Source: Alphaproteobacteria bacterium (GTDB lineage: Bacteria; Pseudomonadota; Alphaproteobacteria; Rhodobacterales; Rhodobacteraceae). From it: a stretch of 64,000 nucleotides of DNA. Within the stretch, counting starts at the first letter, position 1; each line of letters starts with the position of its first letter. The notes below the pieces were generated by a model. The model was not told the origin of the DNA. It searched no databases and saw only the letters and a list, made by a program, of their open reading frames with translations. Made by a program: the position numbers and the translations under genes. Below, piece by piece: positions 1 to 8,614 of this stretch. The stretch spans positions 1-64,000 of the forward strand of contig JASBSZ010000002.1 of NCBI GenBank assembly GCA_030148665.1. The letters are read 5' to 3'.

Positions 1-2
1 GT

Positions 3-104
3 GGCAAGCCCGGCAAGGTCATCGCGGTCGCCATCGCCCGGAAAATCCTGATCATCGCCAACGCCCTGCTGCGCGACCAGACCCCTTGGAAGGCACCAAC
101 CTGA
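3..104 (+). pseudogene. C-terminal end of an IS110-family transposase (partial at window edge)
   Basis: The frame is open from the first bases and ends in TGA at 102-104, giving 33 residues. They include VIAVAIARKILIIANALL followed by RDQTPW, which matches the typical tail of IS110/IS1111-type DEDD transposases (an ARKLL-hydrophobic-NALLRD-W pattern). The upstream part, with the DEDD catalytic and serine motifs, is outside the window, so I cannot say whether the element is intact. IS110 elements lack long terminal inverted repeats, so no boundary can be drawn here. A stable hairpin follows at 148-167. Confidence 0.7.
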
Positions 105-147
105 CAGGCCGAAAGAATACAGTTGCCAGAGGGGCGGGTCGGGCGCT

Positions 148-167
148 GCCCGGCCTGTCGGCCGGGC
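148..167 (+). terminator. Hairpin downstream of the transposase remnant
   Basis: GCCCGGCC and GGCCGGGC form a perfect 8-bp stem around a TGTC loop, 44 bases after the transposase stop. There is no T-run, so intrinsic termination is only a possibility. The rest of 104-464 contains no gene that I can support, only this hairpin and the repeat at 215-292. Confidence 0.4.
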
Positions 168-214
168 GTAAAGGGTGGAAAACTGCGGGACATGGCTGAA
201 ATGCGATTGCCCTA

Positions 215-292
215 GCCGCAAGCGCCCCGGCGGTTGACAATCGGGGCGCATTGCAGCCCTCGATAGCGACAAGAGAGTTTCAGGCGATTGCC
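215..292 (+). repeat. 78-bp dispersed repeat, copy 1 (inverted partner at 18915-18992)
   Basis: This stretch matches the reverse complement of 18915-18992 at 72 of 78 positions without gaps. It contains an 8-bp stem, GCGCCCCG / CGGGGCGC, around a 12-nt loop, and ends with CGACAAGAGAGTTTCAGGCG. Both copies are intergenic. The hairpin plus conserved flank suggests a REP/MITE-like or structured-RNA repeat. Sequence identity is seen directly; the function is unknown. Confidence 0.8.
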
Positions 293-463
293 CTGGCCCC
301 GGGGCGACTGCATCCGAATTTTCCGCGCAGCCCTGTCCGCCCGAACGCCCGACATCAACGCCGGGCAGCGCCCCTCATCGCCCTTGTGGATCGCGCCGAT
401 ATGCCGATACTGCGCCGATACCAACGCGTTTACCACCCGGGGCACGGCTGACGGAGAAACGGC

Positions 464-1243
464 ATGAAGATCGCGAGCTTCAACATCAACGGCATCAAGG
501 CCAGGGCCGAGCGCCTGCTGGAATGGCTGCCCGAATCCGGTGTCGATGTGGCGCTGTTGCAGGAAATCAAGTCGATCGACGCCAATTTCCCCCGCGCCCC
601 GTTCGAGGATCTGGGATATAACGTCGAGACATTCGGGCAGAAGAGCTTCAACGGCGTGGCGATCCTGTCGAAACTGCCGCTCGAGGATGTGAGCCGCGGC
701 CTGCCCGGAGACGACAGCGACGAACAGGCCCGCTGGATCGAGGCAACCGTGATCGGCAACCGCGCGCTGCGGCTGTGCAACCTGTACCTGCCCAATGGCA
801 ACCCTGCGCCGGGGCCGAAATACGACTACAAACTTGCCTGGATGGAGCGCCTGTGTGCGCGCGCCCGCGACCTGCTGGCGGCCGAGGAACCGGCGCTGAT
901 GGCCGGCGACTGGAACGTGATCCCCCAGCCCGAGGACGCCCACAACCCCGACAAGTGGCGCGAGGATGCGCTGTTTCTGCCCGAAACGCGGGCGGCATTC
1001 AGGCGGATCCTGAACCTCGGTTTTACCGACGCCTTCCGCGCCATCGATCAGGCCCCGCTGAACTATACCTTCTGGGATTTCCAGCGCGGCGCCTGGAACC
1101 GCAATGACGGCATCCGCATCGATCATTTCCTGCTGACGCCCCAGGCCGCCGACCTGCTGCGCGACTGCCGCATCGACCGCCACATGCGCGGCCGCGAGCG
1201 TCCGTCCGACCATGTGCCGATCTGGGTCGAGCTGGCCCTGTGA
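464..1243 (+). CDS. xthA: Exodeoxyribonuclease III (AP endonuclease)
   Basis: A 259-residue exonuclease/endonuclease/phosphatase-fold protein of the length usual for ExoIII. It cuts DNA at abasic sites and removes 3' blocking groups in base excision repair in the cytoplasm. Visible motifs are FNINGIKAR at the N-terminus, LLQEIKS with the metal-binding Glu34, an AGDWN motif near the middle and SDHVPIWVEL at the C-terminus with the catalytic His. The start has GGAG 9 bases upstream. The gene stands alone and ends at the bidirectional hairpin 1272-1307. A class II ExoIII homologue; identification is firm. Confidence 0.96.
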   Translation: MKIASFNINGIKARAERLLEWLPESGVDVALLQEIKSIDANFPRAPFEDLGYNVETFGQKSFNGVAILSKLPLEDVSRGLPGDDSDEQARWIEATVIGNRALRLCNLYLPNGNPAPGPKYDYKLAWMERLCARARDLLAAEEPALMAGDWNVIPQPEDAHNPDKWREDALFLPETRAAFRRILNLGFTDAFRAIDQAPLNYTFWDFQRGAWNRNDGIRIDHFLLTPQAADLLRDCRIDRHMRGRERPSDHVPIWVELAL

Positions 1244-1271
1244 TCGCGTCGTGCCCGCCCACAGGATGTGA

Positions 1272-1307
1272 GCGACCCGCATCGGGGGAAGGACCGATGC
1301 GGGTCGC
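1272..1307. terminator. Bidirectional hairpin between xthA and the YVTN gene
   Basis: GCGACCCGCATCGG and CCGATGCGGGTCGC form a perfect 14-bp stem with an 8-nt loop, between the convergent ends of xthA (1243) and the beta-propeller gene (1333). Its position and symmetry fit a shared factor-independent terminator, though no U-tract follows. Confidence 0.75.
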
Positions 1308-1332
1308 AGGCCGCAGGTGATCCGGGTCGAAA

Positions 1333-2388
1333 TCAGCTTTCGGGGATCACGGCCATCTGGTGGGCGGTGGCGCTGGTCGGCACCGTCCTGATCGTCTTGC
1401 GGCTGGGAACGTCAACCACCCAGACCACATCCTTTTCGGCGCTGCTCACGACCAGACGGCCATCGGCCAGCGCCATGTGATAGGGCTCGGGGCCGATGGG
1501 GGTGGTCGTCACCGTGCCCGCGGCCAGATCGACCCAGGCGACCTTGCCCTGTTCGCGGGCGCTGACATAGACCGCATCGGCCCCGGGATCATAGGCAACG
1601 CCGTGCAGCTCGCCCCCGATATTGTAGGTTTTCGTCACCTTGCCACTGTCGAGATTCACCACCGACAGGGTGCCGGCATCGGCCTCGGCGGCGAACAGGC
1701 GCCGGCCGCTGGTGTCGATGGCCAGATGTTCGGCCCCGGCGGGCGTCTTGACGTTGCGCACGACATAGCCCTGAACGGGATCGACCTGGCTGATCGTGGC
1801 ATTGCCCGCATTGCTGACCCAGAAGGATTTGGTCTGCGGGTCATAGACCGCATAGTTCGGGTTCGGGCCGGTCTTGATGGTCGCCGTCACCTTGCCGGTT
1901 TCAAGATCGATGATCGAGATCGCATCCAGCCCCGGATGGGTGGCCAGAACATAGCGATCATTGGCGCCCACCGTCACGTGGTGGACCATGCCGGGCACCT
2001 CGATCTTGCGGGTGATCTTGCCGGTCTTGATGTCGATCAGGCTGATCAGGCTGACGGTGTCAGAGGCCTTCTTGCCTTTCATGCCGGCGCCGTGATGGGC
2101 CTTGTGGGCGCTGTCGCTCATGCCCTCGGGCTTTTTCACCTTCATTTCGCCACGGCTCTGCTCGTCGAGCGTGGCGCTGATCAGGATGCCGCGGCTGAGC
2201 GCGACGTCCATTCCGTGGGTGTTGCCCAGCCCCTTGATGCGCCCGACCGGGGTGAAATCCCCCGACAGTTGCAGGGCCGTGCCCGACGGACCCTCGGGGA
2301 TGTATACATCCGCCAGGGCGGGCGTGGCGGCCATGGCGACCAGCGCCGCGGCCAGGGTTGTTGCGTTCTTGAGCTTGCCAACAGGCAT
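1333..2388 (-). CDS. Secreted YVTN-family beta-propeller protein
   Basis: A 351-residue protein with a Sec signal peptide (residues 1-26, ending ATPALA). The body consists of repeated 40-45-residue blades with the YVTN-type pattern: IDLETGKVTATI, VWVSNAGNATISQVD, VNLDSGKVTKTY and VDVPSRKTIRTV. These families form periplasmic beta-propellers, often found beside metal- or cofactor-using periplasmic enzymes; no enzymatic residues can be named. An internal Lys/Met/His-rich loop (HKAHHGAGMKGKK) could bind metal, which is inference. The start has AAGGAAAAG upstream. The gene is divergent from ccmF, with two operator-like palindromes between them. Confidence 0.82.
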   Translation of the reverse strand: MPVGKLKNATTLAAALVAMAATPALADVYIPEGPSGTALQLSGDFTPVGRIKGLGNTHGMDVALSRGILISATLDEQSRGEMKVKKPEGMSDSAHKAHHGAGMKGKKASDTVSLISLIDIKTGKITRKIEVPGMVHHVTVGANDRYVLATHPGLDAISIIDLETGKVTATIKTGPNPNYAVYDPQTKSFWVSNAGNATISQVDPVQGYVVRNVKTPAGAEHLAIDTSGRRLFAAEADAGTLSVVNLDSGKVTKTYNIGGELHGVAYDPGADAVYVSAREQGKVAWVDLAAGTVTTTPIGPEPYHMALADGRLVVSSAEKDVVWVVDVPSRKTIRTVPTSATAHQMAVIPES

Positions 2389-2469
2389 GTTCTTTTCCTT
2401 TCCAGAATGTTGGAACGTTTACCGGGCTCAGGTGGGAACTTCCCCCGCTGGAACCTCAAGGACGGTGGC

Positions 2470-2510
2470 GGTCACGAATACGTGACAAAAGTGGTCACGA
2501 ATACGTGACA
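2470..2510. promoter_or_regulatory. Tandem 16-bp palindromes (operator candidate) between the YVTN gene and ccmF
   Basis: Two identical 18-mers GGTCACGAATACGTGACA start at 2470 and 2493, exactly 23 bp apart. Each contains the interrupted palindrome GTCACG-AATA-CGTGAC. They lie about 80-120 bp upstream of the reverse gene start and about 100-135 bp upstream of ccmF. Identical palindromes on nearly the same face of the helix in a divergent promoter suggest a dimeric regulator. I do not recognise the cognate factor; the sites do not match the FNR/NNR (TTGAT) or CRP consensus. Confidence 0.7.
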
Positions 2511-2606
2511 AGATGGGGCCCACCGATTCCGCCTGTTGACCTTCCCGTGGTCGAACGTGCCACAAGGGGCAGACGCGAATCCACATTCTGACCAAGGCAG
2601 GTGAAC

Positions 2607-4619
2607 ATGATCCCTGAAATCGGCCTTCTGGCCATGAGTCTTGCACTGGCAGTCGCCCTTGTCCAAAGCATCGTTCCCATGATCGGTGCCGCGCGGGGCA
2701 ACATCATCTGGATGCGGTCGGCCCGCATTTCGACCCTCGTCCAGTTCTTTCTGATCCTGATCGCCTTTGGCGCGCTCATGTGGTCGTTCATCGTATCCGA
2801 CTTTACGGTGCGCAACGTTGTCGAGAACTCGCACTCGCTGAAACCGATGCTCTTCAAGGTGGCGGGCACATGGGGCAGCCACGAGGGATCGCTGCTGTTG
2901 TGGGTTCTGATCCTGTCGCTGTTCGGCGCCGGGGTTGCGGTATTCGGTGCCAACATCCCCGACGCGCTGCGGGCTCGCACGCTGGCCGTGCAGGGCTGGA
3001 TCAGCGTCGGCTTCCTGTCATTCATGGTGTTCACCTCGAACCCGTTCGAGCGCGTCTTTCCGCCGCCCCTGAACGGCAATGACATGAACCCGCTGTTGCA
3101 GGATCCGGGCATCGCCTTTCATCCGCCGTTTCTGTATCTGGGCTATGTCGGGTTCTCGATCGTGTTCAGCTTTGCCGTCGCGGCCCTGATCGAGGGCCGG
3201 GTCGATGCCGCCTGGGCGCGCTGGGTACGGCCCTGGACACTGGCGGCCTGGGTCTTTCTGACCGCCGGGATCGCGCTGGGATCCTGGTGGGCCTATTACG
3301 AGCTGGGCTGGGGCGGCTGGTGGTTCTGGGATCCGGTCGAAAATGTCAGCTTCATGCCCTGGCTCGTCGGCACGGCGCTGCTGCACTCGGCGATCGTGGT
3401 CGAGAAGCGCGATGCCTTCAAGAGCTGGACGATCCTGCTGGCGATCCTGACATTCTCGTTGTCGCTGCTGGGAACCTTTGTCGTGCGCTCGGGCGTGCTG
3501 ACCTCGGTTCACGCATTTGCCACCGATCCCGAACGCGGGTTCTACATCCTGGTCCTGCTGGCCATCGCCATCCTGGGCTCGCTGACGCTGTATGCCGTGC
3601 GCGCGCCCGCAATGGAGGCCGGCGGACTCTATCGCCCGATCAGCCGCGAATCCGGGCTGTTGCTGAACAACCTGCTGCTGGCGACGGCGGCGGCGACGGT
3701 GCTGTTCGGCACCATGTATCCGCTGGTGCTCGAGGCGCTGACCGGCGAAAAGATCTCGGTAGGCCCACCCTATTACAACGCATCCTTCGTGCCGATCATG
3801 CTGCCGATGGTGATCCTTGCCGGGATCGGGCCATTCCTGTCGTGGAAACGCGCCGATCTGGGCGGGCTGGTCGATCGTCTGAAATGGGTTTTCGGGATCA
3901 CCGTCGCGGTGATGCTGGGGGTCTGGTACTACAACACCCGCGGCCCGGTTCTGGGGATCATCGCGATCGGTTTCGCCACCTGGCTGCTGCTGACCACGCT
4001 GCAGGAATGGGGCTGGCGGATCAAGCTGGGCAAGGCCCCGCTTTCCGAAAGCTGGCGCCGGGCGCGCAACCTGTCGCGGGCCTCCTACGGGATGACCGTC
4101 GCCCATGCCGGGCTGGCGGTGCTGATCTTCGGCTTTGTGGGTTCGACCCTGTGGAAATCGGAATCGGTGACCTTTGCGACCGAGGGCTCGAAAATATCGA
4201 TCGCCGGCTATGAGGTCACCTTCCGCGGGGTAAACCCGGTACGGGGGCCGAACTACGTGGCCCAGCGGGCGACGCTCGAGGTCACCCGCGACGGCCAGCC
4301 CGTGACAACCCTGTATCCCGAGCGCCGCGCCTACACGATTGCCGGCTCGTCAACCACGGAATCCGCGATCCATTCCACGCCGCGCGGGGATCTCTACACC
4401 TCGATCCGCGAGCCCTCGACCGGGCCGGGAACGGGGCTGAACCTGAATCCCGACAAGTGGACCATGCGCATCCTGTTCGAGCCCCTAGTGGGCCTGATCT
4501 GGCTGGGCTCGCTGATGCTGATCTTCGGCGGCCTCCTGTCGCTGACCGACCGTCGGCTGCGGGTGGGGGCGCCGTCGCGCAAACGCAACGTGGCGGCCGT
4601 CGCCACGCCAGCCGAATGA
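2607..4619 (+). CDS. ccmF: Cytochrome c haem lyase subunit CcmF
   Basis: A 670-residue polytopic inner-membrane protein, the usual size for CcmF. With CcmH it attaches haem from holo-CcmE to apocytochrome c in the periplasm (system I maturation). The tryptophan-rich haem-handling region, GSWWAYYELGWGGWWFWDP, sits at about residues 226-244, with FLYLGYVGFS and FVVRSGVLTSVHAFA as further family motifs. I use ATG 2607; an in-frame GTG at 2601 is also possible and would add two residues. It leads ccmFGHI with short gaps or overlaps. ccmABCDE are not in the window. Confidence 0.96.
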   Translation: MIPEIGLLAMSLALAVALVQSIVPMIGAARGNIIWMRSARISTLVQFFLILIAFGALMWSFIVSDFTVRNVVENSHSLKPMLFKVAGTWGSHEGSLLLWVLILSLFGAGVAVFGANIPDALRARTLAVQGWISVGFLSFMVFTSNPFERVFPPPLNGNDMNPLLQDPGIAFHPPFLYLGYVGFSIVFSFAVAALIEGRVDAAWARWVRPWTLAAWVFLTAGIALGSWWAYYELGWGGWWFWDPVENVSFMPWLVGTALLHSAIVVEKRDAFKSWTILLAILTFSLSLLGTFVVRSGVLTSVHAFATDPERGFYILVLLAIAILGSLTLYAVRAPAMEAGGLYRPISRESGLLLNNLLLATAAATVLFGTMYPLVLEALTGEKISVGPPYYNASFVPIMLPMVILAGIGPFLSWKRADLGGLVDRLKWVFGITVAVMLGVWYYNTRGPVLGIIAIGFATWLLLTTLQEWGWRIKLGKAPLSESWRRARNLSRASYGMTVAHAGLAVLIFGFVGSTLWKSESVTFATEGSKISIAGYEVTFRGVNPVRGPNYVAQRATLEVTRDGQPVTTLYPERRAYTIAGSSTTESAIHSTPRGDLYTSIREPSTGPGTGLNLNPDKWTMRILFEPLVGLIWLGSLMLIFGGLLSLTDRRLRVGAPSRKRNVAAVATPAE

Positions 4620-4628
4620 GGTTCTGAA

Positions 4629-5189
4629 ATGAAACGTCTACTCGTGATCCTGCCGCTGGTCTTTGCGGTGCTCATCGGCGCATTCTCGGTGTGGGGGCTG
4701 CTGGGCGACCGCAACCCGCAGGAACTCCCGTCGGTGCTGATCTCGGAAAAGGCGCCTGACTTCAGCCTGCCGCCCATTCCCGAATTCAACGTGCCGGGGC
4801 TGTCCACGGCCGATCTGAAAACGGGCAAGGGGCCGGTTCTGGTCAACTTCTTTGCCTCGTGGTGCGTGGCCTGCAAGGCCGAACACACCACCCTGACCCG
4901 CCTGGTCAAGGACAAGGGCGTCACCATCTACGGCGTCAACTACAAGGACAAGGCCCCCGATGCCCGCGCCTGGCTGACCGAACTGGGCAACCCTTACGCG
5001 CGCATCGGTTTTGACCTGCCGGGACGCGCCGGCATCGAATGGGGCATTTCCGGCGTGCCGGAAACCTTTGTCGTCAACGGCAAGGGCGTTGTCGTCTATC
5101 GCTATGTCGGCCCGATCCTGGGCAAGAAGGCCCAGGAAAAGGTGATGACCGCCCTGCGTCAGGCCGGTTTCAAGGAGCCGGGATCATGA
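4629..5189 (+). CDS. ccmG: Thiol:disulfide interchange protein CcmG/DsbE
   Basis: A 186-residue membrane-anchored periplasmic thioredoxin that keeps the CXXCH cysteines of apocytochrome c reduced. The N-terminus is an uncleaved anchor (residues 4-24). The redox motif is WCVAC, with Cys79 and Cys82, in NFFASWCVACKAEH. The GVPETFVVNGKG cis-proline loop and the IEWGISGVPE acidic motif are typical of the family. The gene starts 9 bases after ccmF, and its stop overlaps the ccmH start (ATGA), indicating coupling. Confidence 0.95.
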   Translation: MKRLLVILPLVFAVLIGAFSVWGLLGDRNPQELPSVLISEKAPDFSLPPIPEFNVPGLSTADLKTGKGPVLVNFFASWCVACKAEHTTLTRLVKDKGVTIYGVNYKDKAPDARAWLTELGNPYARIGFDLPGRAGIEWGISGVPETFVVNGKGVVVYRYVGPILGKKAQEKVMTALRQAGFKEPGS

Positions 5190-5683
5190 GAGGCGTCAAC
5201 TTTCTGCGCATCCTGCTGGCAACCCTCATCCTGGCCCTCAGCGCGCCGCTGGTCGGCGCGGTCGAGCCCGACGAAGTGCTGAAGGACCCGGTGCTCGAGG
5301 CGCGCGCAAGGGTGATCTCGGCCAATGTGCGCTGCCTTGTCTGCCAGAATGAATCGATCGACACGTCGAACGCCGATCTGGCACGCGACCTGCGCATCCT
5401 CATCCGCAAGAAGCTGGTCGAAGGGCTGACCAACCAGCAGATCTATGATTTCCTCGTCGCCCGTTACGGTGCCTTTGTCCTGTTGCGCCCGCCATTCAAG
5501 CCGGAAACCTGGCTTCTGTGGCTGGCGCCGTTCGGAATCATCGTACTGGGCGGCGGGGGCATATTGGCGATGCTCGTGCGCATGCGCAAACGCAACGCCA
5601 ATGGCGCGCCAAGGCTCAGCCCCGAGGAAGAGCGCGCCATCGAACAACTCATCAAGGACGAAGCCGGAGGAATGGAAGCCTGA
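5186..5683 (+). CDS. ccmH: Cytochrome c-type biogenesis protein CcmH (CycL)
   Basis: A 165-residue protein with a signal peptide (cleavage near Gly24-Ala25), a periplasmic domain with the haem-ligation redox motif RCLVCQN (Cys50, Cys53) and one C-terminal membrane helix (about residues 110-130). It receives reductant from CcmG and holds apocytochrome c for CcmF. The start ATG overlaps the ccmG stop by 4 bases, and its TGA overlaps the ccmI ATG by one base. It has the short alphaproteobacterial form, with the TPR part encoded separately by ccmI. Confidence 0.95.
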   Translation: MRGVNFLRILLATLILALSAPLVGAVEPDEVLKDPVLEARARVISANVRCLVCQNESIDTSNADLARDLRILIRKKLVEGLTNQQIYDFLVARYGAFVLLRPPFKPETWLLWLAPFGIIVLGGGGILAMLVRMRKRNANGAPRLSPEEERAIEQLIKDEAGGMEA

Positions 5684-6831
5684 TGTTCTGGATTATCGGG
5701 GGGACGCTTACCGCCGTCACCGCCCTGGCCATTGCGGCGCCGATCCTGCGCCGCAAGGCCCGCGACGAATTTCGCGGCCGCGCGCAGGCGATCTATGTGG
5801 ACCAGCTGAACGAGGTCGATCGGGACGAGAAGATGAACCTCATCTCGCCCGACGAGGCCGAGTCGGCCCGCACCGAGATCAAGCGCAGGATGCTGTCGGC
5901 CGCACGCAAGGAACCGCACGAGCCGGCGACAACGGGCCGCAAGGGGGCCGGGCTCCTGATTGCCGCCGCGCTCGCGGTTCCGGTGCTGGGCGGGGGGCTC
6001 TATTTCCTTGTCGGCCATCCGGGCGTGCCCTCGCTCCCCTATGCGGACAGGGCCGACGAACGGGCCGAAATCGCCCGCATCAACAAGCTGGTGGCCAAGC
6101 TGCGCTCGCGCCTCGAGGCCGATCCAAACAGCCCGGTCGAAGGCTGGGTCCTGCTGGCGCGCACCTATATGCGCCTGTCGCGCCCGACCGAGGCCGTCTG
6201 GGCCTATGGCAAGCTGTTGCAACGTGGCGACGGCGAGAAGGACCCCGAAATCTATGTCCTCTACGCCGAGGCCCAGATCGCCACCGACAAGGGGGTCGTA
6301 ACCCCGAAATCCGAGGCCGCGCTGGATCGCGCGCTTAAGGTCGATCCCCGCAATGTCGGCGCGATCTACTACAAGGCCACCGCCTATGAGCAGGCGGGCG
6401 AACTGAACAAGGCCTATGCCATGCTGCGCGACCGCATCGAATCCGAATCCACGCGTCAGCCCTGGATGGACAGCGTGGCCGCCCGGGCAAATGATCTGGC
6501 ACAACGCATAGGGGCCCGCCCGGTCAAGGTGCCGGCCGCCGCGCCCGGCCCCTCGCAGGCCGATGTCGCCGCCGCCGCGGGCATGTCGGATGCCCAGCGA
6601 AAGGATTTCATCCGTTCGATGGTCGGCCGCCTCGCGGAACGCCTGAAATCGCAGCCCGACGATCTGGATGGCTGGCTCAGGCTGGGGCGTGCCTATGTCG
6701 TGCTGGGCGAAAAGGACAAGGCCCGCGACGCCTATGACAGGGCCGGCAAGCTGGCCACGGCGTTACCGGCCGATGATCCGCGTCACCAGGAAATCCGCAA
6801 GGGGCTGGAAAGCACCTCGCTCAACGACTGA
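5683..6831 (+). CDS. ccmI: Cytochrome c maturation TPR protein CcmI (CycH)
   Basis: A 382-residue apocytochrome c chaperone. An N-terminal membrane helix (WIIGGTLTAVTALAIAA), a cytoplasmic loop with a heptad-like charged segment (YVDQLNEVDRDEKM) and a second helix (about residues 92-110) are followed by periplasmic TPRs (GWVLLARTYMRLSRPTEAV, NVGAIYYKATAYEQAG, GWLRLGRAYVVLGEKDKA). CcmI binds the C-terminal helix of apocytochromes and delivers them to CcmFH. The start overlaps the ccmH stop (TGATG). It is the last gene of the operon; a hairpin with a T-run follows at 6891-6919. Confidence 0.93.
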   Translation: MFWIIGGTLTAVTALAIAAPILRRKARDEFRGRAQAIYVDQLNEVDRDEKMNLISPDEAESARTEIKRRMLSAARKEPHEPATTGRKGAGLLIAAALAVPVLGGGLYFLVGHPGVPSLPYADRADERAEIARINKLVAKLRSRLEADPNSPVEGWVLLARTYMRLSRPTEAVWAYGKLLQRGDGEKDPEIYVLYAEAQIATDKGVVTPKSEAALDRALKVDPRNVGAIYYKATAYEQAGELNKAYAMLRDRIESESTRQPWMDSVAARANDLAQRIGARPVKVPAAAPGPSQADVAAAAGMSDAQRKDFIRSMVGRLAERLKSQPDDLDGWLRLGRAYVVLGEKDKARDAYDRAGKLATALPADDPRHQEIRKGLESTSLND

Positions 6832-6890
6832 GACGGTTTCACGGCGACACGGGGAATACGAGGGGCAGCACACCACACTGCACGGGGGCC

Positions 6891-6919
6891 GGGCCGGGAC
6901 AATTCCGGTCCGGCCCTTT
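6891..6919. terminator. Terminator between ccmI and the convergent aminotransferase gene
   Basis: GGGCCGG and CCGGCCC form a 7-bp stem followed by TTT on the + strand, placed 60 bases after the ccmI stop and 20 before the end of the convergent gene. Confidence 0.6.
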
Positions 6920-6938
6920 CACGCGACCTGCGCGGCCT

Positions 6939-8066
6939 TCACAGCACCTTGTCGAGAACGCCCTCAAGCCGGGCCACCGTGGCATCGACATCGCGCAGCT
7001 TGTCCAGCCCGAACAGCCCCAGCCGGAAGGTCGAAAAATCGGCCGGCTCGTCCACCATCAGCGGCACGCCACCGGCGATCTGCACGCCCTCAGCCGCAAA
7101 CTTGCTGCCATTCTTGATATCGGGATCGTCGGTATAGCTGACCACCACACCCGGCGCGCCAAAGCCCTCGGCGGCAACCGATTTCACGCCACGGGCCGCC
7201 AGCGCCGCACGCACGCGGTTGCCCAGCTCCCACTGGGCCTCGCACAGCCTGTCGAACCCATATTCGCGTGCCTCCAGCATGATGTCGCGCAACCGCCGCA
7301 GGGCATCGGTGGGCATGGTGGCATGATAGGCGTGCCCGCCATTTTCATAGGCCTGCATGATCGACAGCCATTTCCCCAGATCGATCGCAAAGCTGGTCGA
7401 ACTGCTGTCCTGCACCCGTGCAAGCGCGGCCTCGTTCAGCATCACCATCCCGGCCGAGGGCGAAGCCGACCAGCCCTTTTGCGGGGCCGAGATCAGCACA
7501 TCGACACCGGTATCCTTCATGTCCACCCAGACACAGCCCGAGGCGATGCAATCCAGCACGAACAGCCCGCCGACTGCATGCACGGCCTCGGCAACAGCGC
7601 GCAAATAGTCATCGGGCAAGATCATGCCGCTGGCCGTTTCCACATGCGGCGCAAACACCAGCGCGGGGCTTTCGGCCTTGATGCGGGCCACGACCTCGTC
7701 GATCGGGGCGGGGGCAAAGGGGGCCTGGCGCGCGTTCCCCTGGGGGCGCGCCTTCATCACCTCTTCGGCCGCGGGGATGTTTCCGGCCTCGAAAATCTGA
7801 CTCCAGCGGAACGAGAAAAACCCGTTGCGAATGACCATCACCCTCTGCCCCGTGGCCAGCTGACGGGCAACGGCCTCCATCGCATAGGTGCCGCCGCCGG
7901 GAACCAGCGCCACCGCATCGGCGTTATACACCTCGCGCAGAACGCCCGAGATGTCGCGCATCACCTGCTGAAACTGCTGCGACATGTGGTTGAGCGAGCG
8001 GTCGGTGAACACCACCGAAAATTCAAGCAACCCGTCCGGGTCGATATCGGGCAGAAGTGCGGTCAT
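6939..8066 (-). CDS. Class V PLP-dependent aminotransferase (alanine/serine-glyoxylate type)
   Basis: A 375-residue fold-type I PLP enzyme. PLP-contacting features are the GGGTYAMEAV phosphate-side loop (about 57-66), Asp172 in LDCIASG and Lys197 in SAPQKGWS, the expected Schiff-base lysine. Similar class V enzymes transfer amino groups from alanine or serine to glyoxylate; the exact substrate cannot be told from sequence. I chose the ATG at 8066, with AAGGAC upstream, rather than a TTG 42 bases earlier. It sits next to two Lrp/AsnC genes in the same direction, which may place it under amino-acid-responsive control. Confidence 0.82.
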   Translation of the reverse strand: MTALLPDIDPDGLLEFSVVFTDRSLNHMSQQFQQVMRDISGVLREVYNADAVALVPGGGTYAMEAVARQLATGQRVMVIRNGFFSFRWSQIFEAGNIPAAEEVMKARPQGNARQAPFAPAPIDEVVARIKAESPALVFAPHVETASGMILPDDYLRAVAEAVHAVGGLFVLDCIASGCVWVDMKDTGVDVLISAPQKGWSASPSAGMVMLNEAALARVQDSSSTSFAIDLGKWLSIMQAYENGGHAYHATMPTDALRRLRDIMLEAREYGFDRLCEAQWELGNRVRAALAARGVKSVAAEGFGAPGVVVSYTDDPDIKNGSKFAAEGVQIAGGVPLMVDEPADFSTFRLGLFGLDKLRDVDATVARLEGVLDKVL

Positions 8067-8140
8067 GGCCTTGTCCTTTGGCGTCTCGATAACATCTGCC
8101 CCGATCAATATGCCCCGCCCCAGGGGGACGCAAGGGCAAC

Positions 8141-8614
8141 TCAGCCGCCCAGGGGGCCACTCAGCGGGCCGGGCCGGCGCTCGTTGCTCAGCAGCACATT
8201 GGCCTCGACATCCCCGACGCCGGGCAATGTCATGATGCGCCGGCGCAGGACGCGCTCGAAATCGGGCAGGTCGCGGGCCACCACCCGTAGCCGATAGTCG
8301 TAGCGCCCCAGCACATGCTGCACCAGCTGCACCTCGGGGATGGCGCTGGCGGCGCGCTCGAAATCACCCAGCCCCACGCGCCCCTTCAGCGCCAGCTTGA
8401 CCCCCAGAAACACCGTGACCCCGAACCCCAGCGCGTCGATATTCAACCGCACGCGCCGACCCCTCAGGATACCCGCCTCCTGCAACCGCCTGATCCGGCG
8501 CCAGACCGCGGGCTGCGACAGGCCCAGCTCGCGCCCCAGCGCCCCGGCCGAGCGGCGGGCATCAGCCATCAAGGCCCGCAGGATGCGGCGGTCGATATCA
8601 TCCAGCGCGCTCAC
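8141..8614 (-). CDS. Lrp/AsnC family transcriptional regulator (second of a pair)
   Basis: A 157-residue protein with an N-terminal winged HTH (DDIDRRILRAL to RRIRRLQEAGIL, residues 4-50) and a C-terminal RAM/AsnC ligand-binding domain (FLGVKLAL, VQHVLGRYDYRLRVVARD, LPGVGDVEANVLL). Such proteins form octamers that sense amino acids. Its ATG overlaps the stop of the preceding paralogue by four bases, so the two are translationally coupled and may form hetero-oligomers (inference). The target is unknown; ilvC just upstream is an obvious candidate. Confidence 0.9.
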   Translation of the reverse strand: MSALDDIDRRILRALMADARRSAGALGRELGLSQPAVWRRIRRLQEAGILRGRRVRLNIDALGFGVTVFLGVKLALKGRVGLGDFERAASAIPEVQLVQHVLGRYDYRLRVVARDLPDFERVLRRRIMTLPGVGDVEANVLLSNERRPGPLSGPLGG

